Assembly (NCBI GenBank): GCA_003157945.1
Contig: PMFY01000330.1
Coordinates: forward strand, 8,173 to 13,220
DNA length: 5,048 nucleotides
Direction: 5' to 3'
Source of the DNA: Acidimicrobiaceae bacterium
Lineage (GTDB): Bacteria; Actinomycetota; Acidimicrobiia; Acidimicrobiales; RAAP-2
Positions 4,372-5,048 of the stretch are shown one piece after another. How positions within the stretch are numbered: the stretch's first letter is position 1; each line of letters begins with the position of its first letter. The translations under genes and the position numbers were made by a program. The notes beneath the pieces were generated by a model. The model saw only the letters and a program-made list of their open reading frames with translations, did no database searches and was not told the DNA's origin.

Positions 4372-5048
4372 ATGTCGTCATCCACGTCACGCAGTGGTCG
4401 TAGGTCCGCGTTCGGGAGGGTGGCCGTGGCCATGGCCCTCGGCGTCGGGCTGCTGACGGGTTCGTTCGCGGTGCTCGGCACCGCCCCGGCCGGCGCTGCC
4501 GGCCCGGCCACGCAGCTCGCGTTCACGACGAGCCCCGTCAACGTCGTGGCCGGTGTGGCGATGACGGCGCCGGTGGTGCAGCTGCGCGACTCCGGCAACA
4601 ACGCCGTGTCCCAGTCCGGGGTCACCGTCAGTGTCACGCTGAGCTCCGGCTCCTTCGACCCCTCGTCGACGACCTCCGTGACGACGAATGCCTCGGGCCA
4701 GGCGGTCTTCAGCAACCTGGTCTTCGACACGGCGGGGACCTTCACCATCACCGCGGCGAGCACTGGTCTCACCTCCAAGACCAGCTCGTCCTTCACCGTC
4801 AGCGTGGCGGCCACCGCCCAGGTGGCCCTGTCGTCGGTGCCGTCCACGGTGGTGTCGGGTGCGAATCTGGGCGTGGCGGTGACCGCCGAGGACGCGTACG
4901 GCAACAAGGAGTCCACCCTGAACACGGGCTCGGTCACGCTCAGCGTGGCCTCCGGCCCGCCCGGCGGTGCCCTGGCCGGCACCACGACGCGCACCTTCAG
5001 CGGCGGCGTGGTCACGTACTCCGCCGCGTCGCTGACCACGGTCGGGGC
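4372..5048 (+). CDS. Secreted Ig-like repeat protein, N-terminal part (cut by window end)
   Basis: The open frame from ATG 4372 runs 225 codons to the right edge without a stop. Residues 1-43 look like a Sec signal peptide: basic n-region with RSGRR (7-11) and R16, hydrophobic stretch 17-36, and cleavage near APAGA-A (38-43). Two Ig-like beta-sandwich repeats follow: about 47-143 (begins TQLAFTTSPVNVVAGVA; contains VQLRDSGNN and ASGQAVFSNLVFDTAGTFTITAAS) and about 149 onward (VALSSVPSTVVSGANLGVAVTAEDAYGNK). This is the pattern of bacterial Ig-like/invasin-type domains found in long surface proteins: alternating Thr/Ser/Val strands, a D-x-x-G-N turn and a G-x-x-x-F/Y strand. No cysteines are present. 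The role is probably adhesion or cell-surface structure; a catalytic or anchoring domain may lie beyond the window. ATG 4372 is preferred over the in-frame ATG 4366 because GGGGGGAG (4358-4365) lies six bases before it and abuts 4366. Confidence 0.85.
   Translation, partial: MSSSTSRSGRRSAFGRVAVAMALGVGLLTGSFAVLGTAPAGAAGPATQLAFTTSPVNVVAGVAMTAPVVQLRDSGNNAVSQSGVTVSVTLSSGSFDPSSTTSVTTNASGQAVFSNLVFDTAGTFTITAASTGLTSKTSSSFTVSVAATAQVALSSVPSTVVSGANLGVAVTAEDAYGNKESTLNTGSVTLSVASGPPGGALAGTTTRTFSGGVVTYSAASLTTVG

Noticed and set aside
4140..5039. A 299-codon open frame on the minus strand opposite the Ig-repeat gene
   Set aside because: It mirrors the Thr/Ser/Val-rich repeat codons of the plus strand, crosses the leader and promoter region, and its translation shows no domain. 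The plus-strand frame has a signal peptide, ribosome binding site and recognisable repeats.

Overview
The window is GC-rich throughout. GTG starts, ATGA/GTGA stop-start overlaps, a [3Fe-4S]-type mini-ferredoxin, a Hip1/CaeA-like lipoprotein hydrolase and a 67-residue CspA-type protein all point to a high-GC actinobacterium. Acidimicrobiia or a relative is possible, but that is a guess from gene style and nothing in the sequence is decisive. I see no mobile element, CRISPR array, tRNA or rRNA.

Layout. (1) Positions 1-1552, plus strand: a tightly packed redox operon. It has the probable last codons of an upstream gene, a stand-alone NuoF-like flavin/iron-sulfur oxidoreductase (27-1325) and a 76-residue ferredoxin (1322-1552), joined by 4-base stop/start overlaps. 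The two complete proteins look like a small NAD(P)H-ferredoxin electron-transfer module. (2) Positions 1563-3113, minus strand: an exported, probably lipid-anchored serine hydrolase of the tripeptidyl-aminopeptidase (TAP-like, S33) family, convergent with the ferredoxin gene and only 10 bases from its stop. (3) Positions 3114-3295: a divergent control region with a possible leaderless promoter for the hydrolase and a structured leader for the next gene. (4) Positions 3296-3499, plus strand: a cold-shock protein. (5) Positions 3578-3607: a perfect 13-bp stem with a UUCG loop, serving as a shared terminator between the cold-shock gene and the convergent VOC gene. (6) Positions 3645-4013, minus strand: a single-domain glyoxalase/VOC protein. 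(7) Positions 4014-4371: a divergent intergenic region with an AT-richer promoter patch and a leader of about 170 bases containing several hairpins and a G-run cluster next to the ribosome binding site. (8) Position 4372 to the right edge, plus strand: the N-terminal part of a secreted protein made of Ig-like beta-sandwich repeats, cut by the window end.

The genes do not form one pathway. Only the NuoF-like protein and the ferredoxin clearly work together. No obviously new multi-gene system is visible. The points most worth a second look are the altered iron-sulfur ligand set of the NuoF-like protein paired with the Tyr-type ferredoxin, and the two structured 5' leaders (cold-shock gene and Ig-repeat gene).
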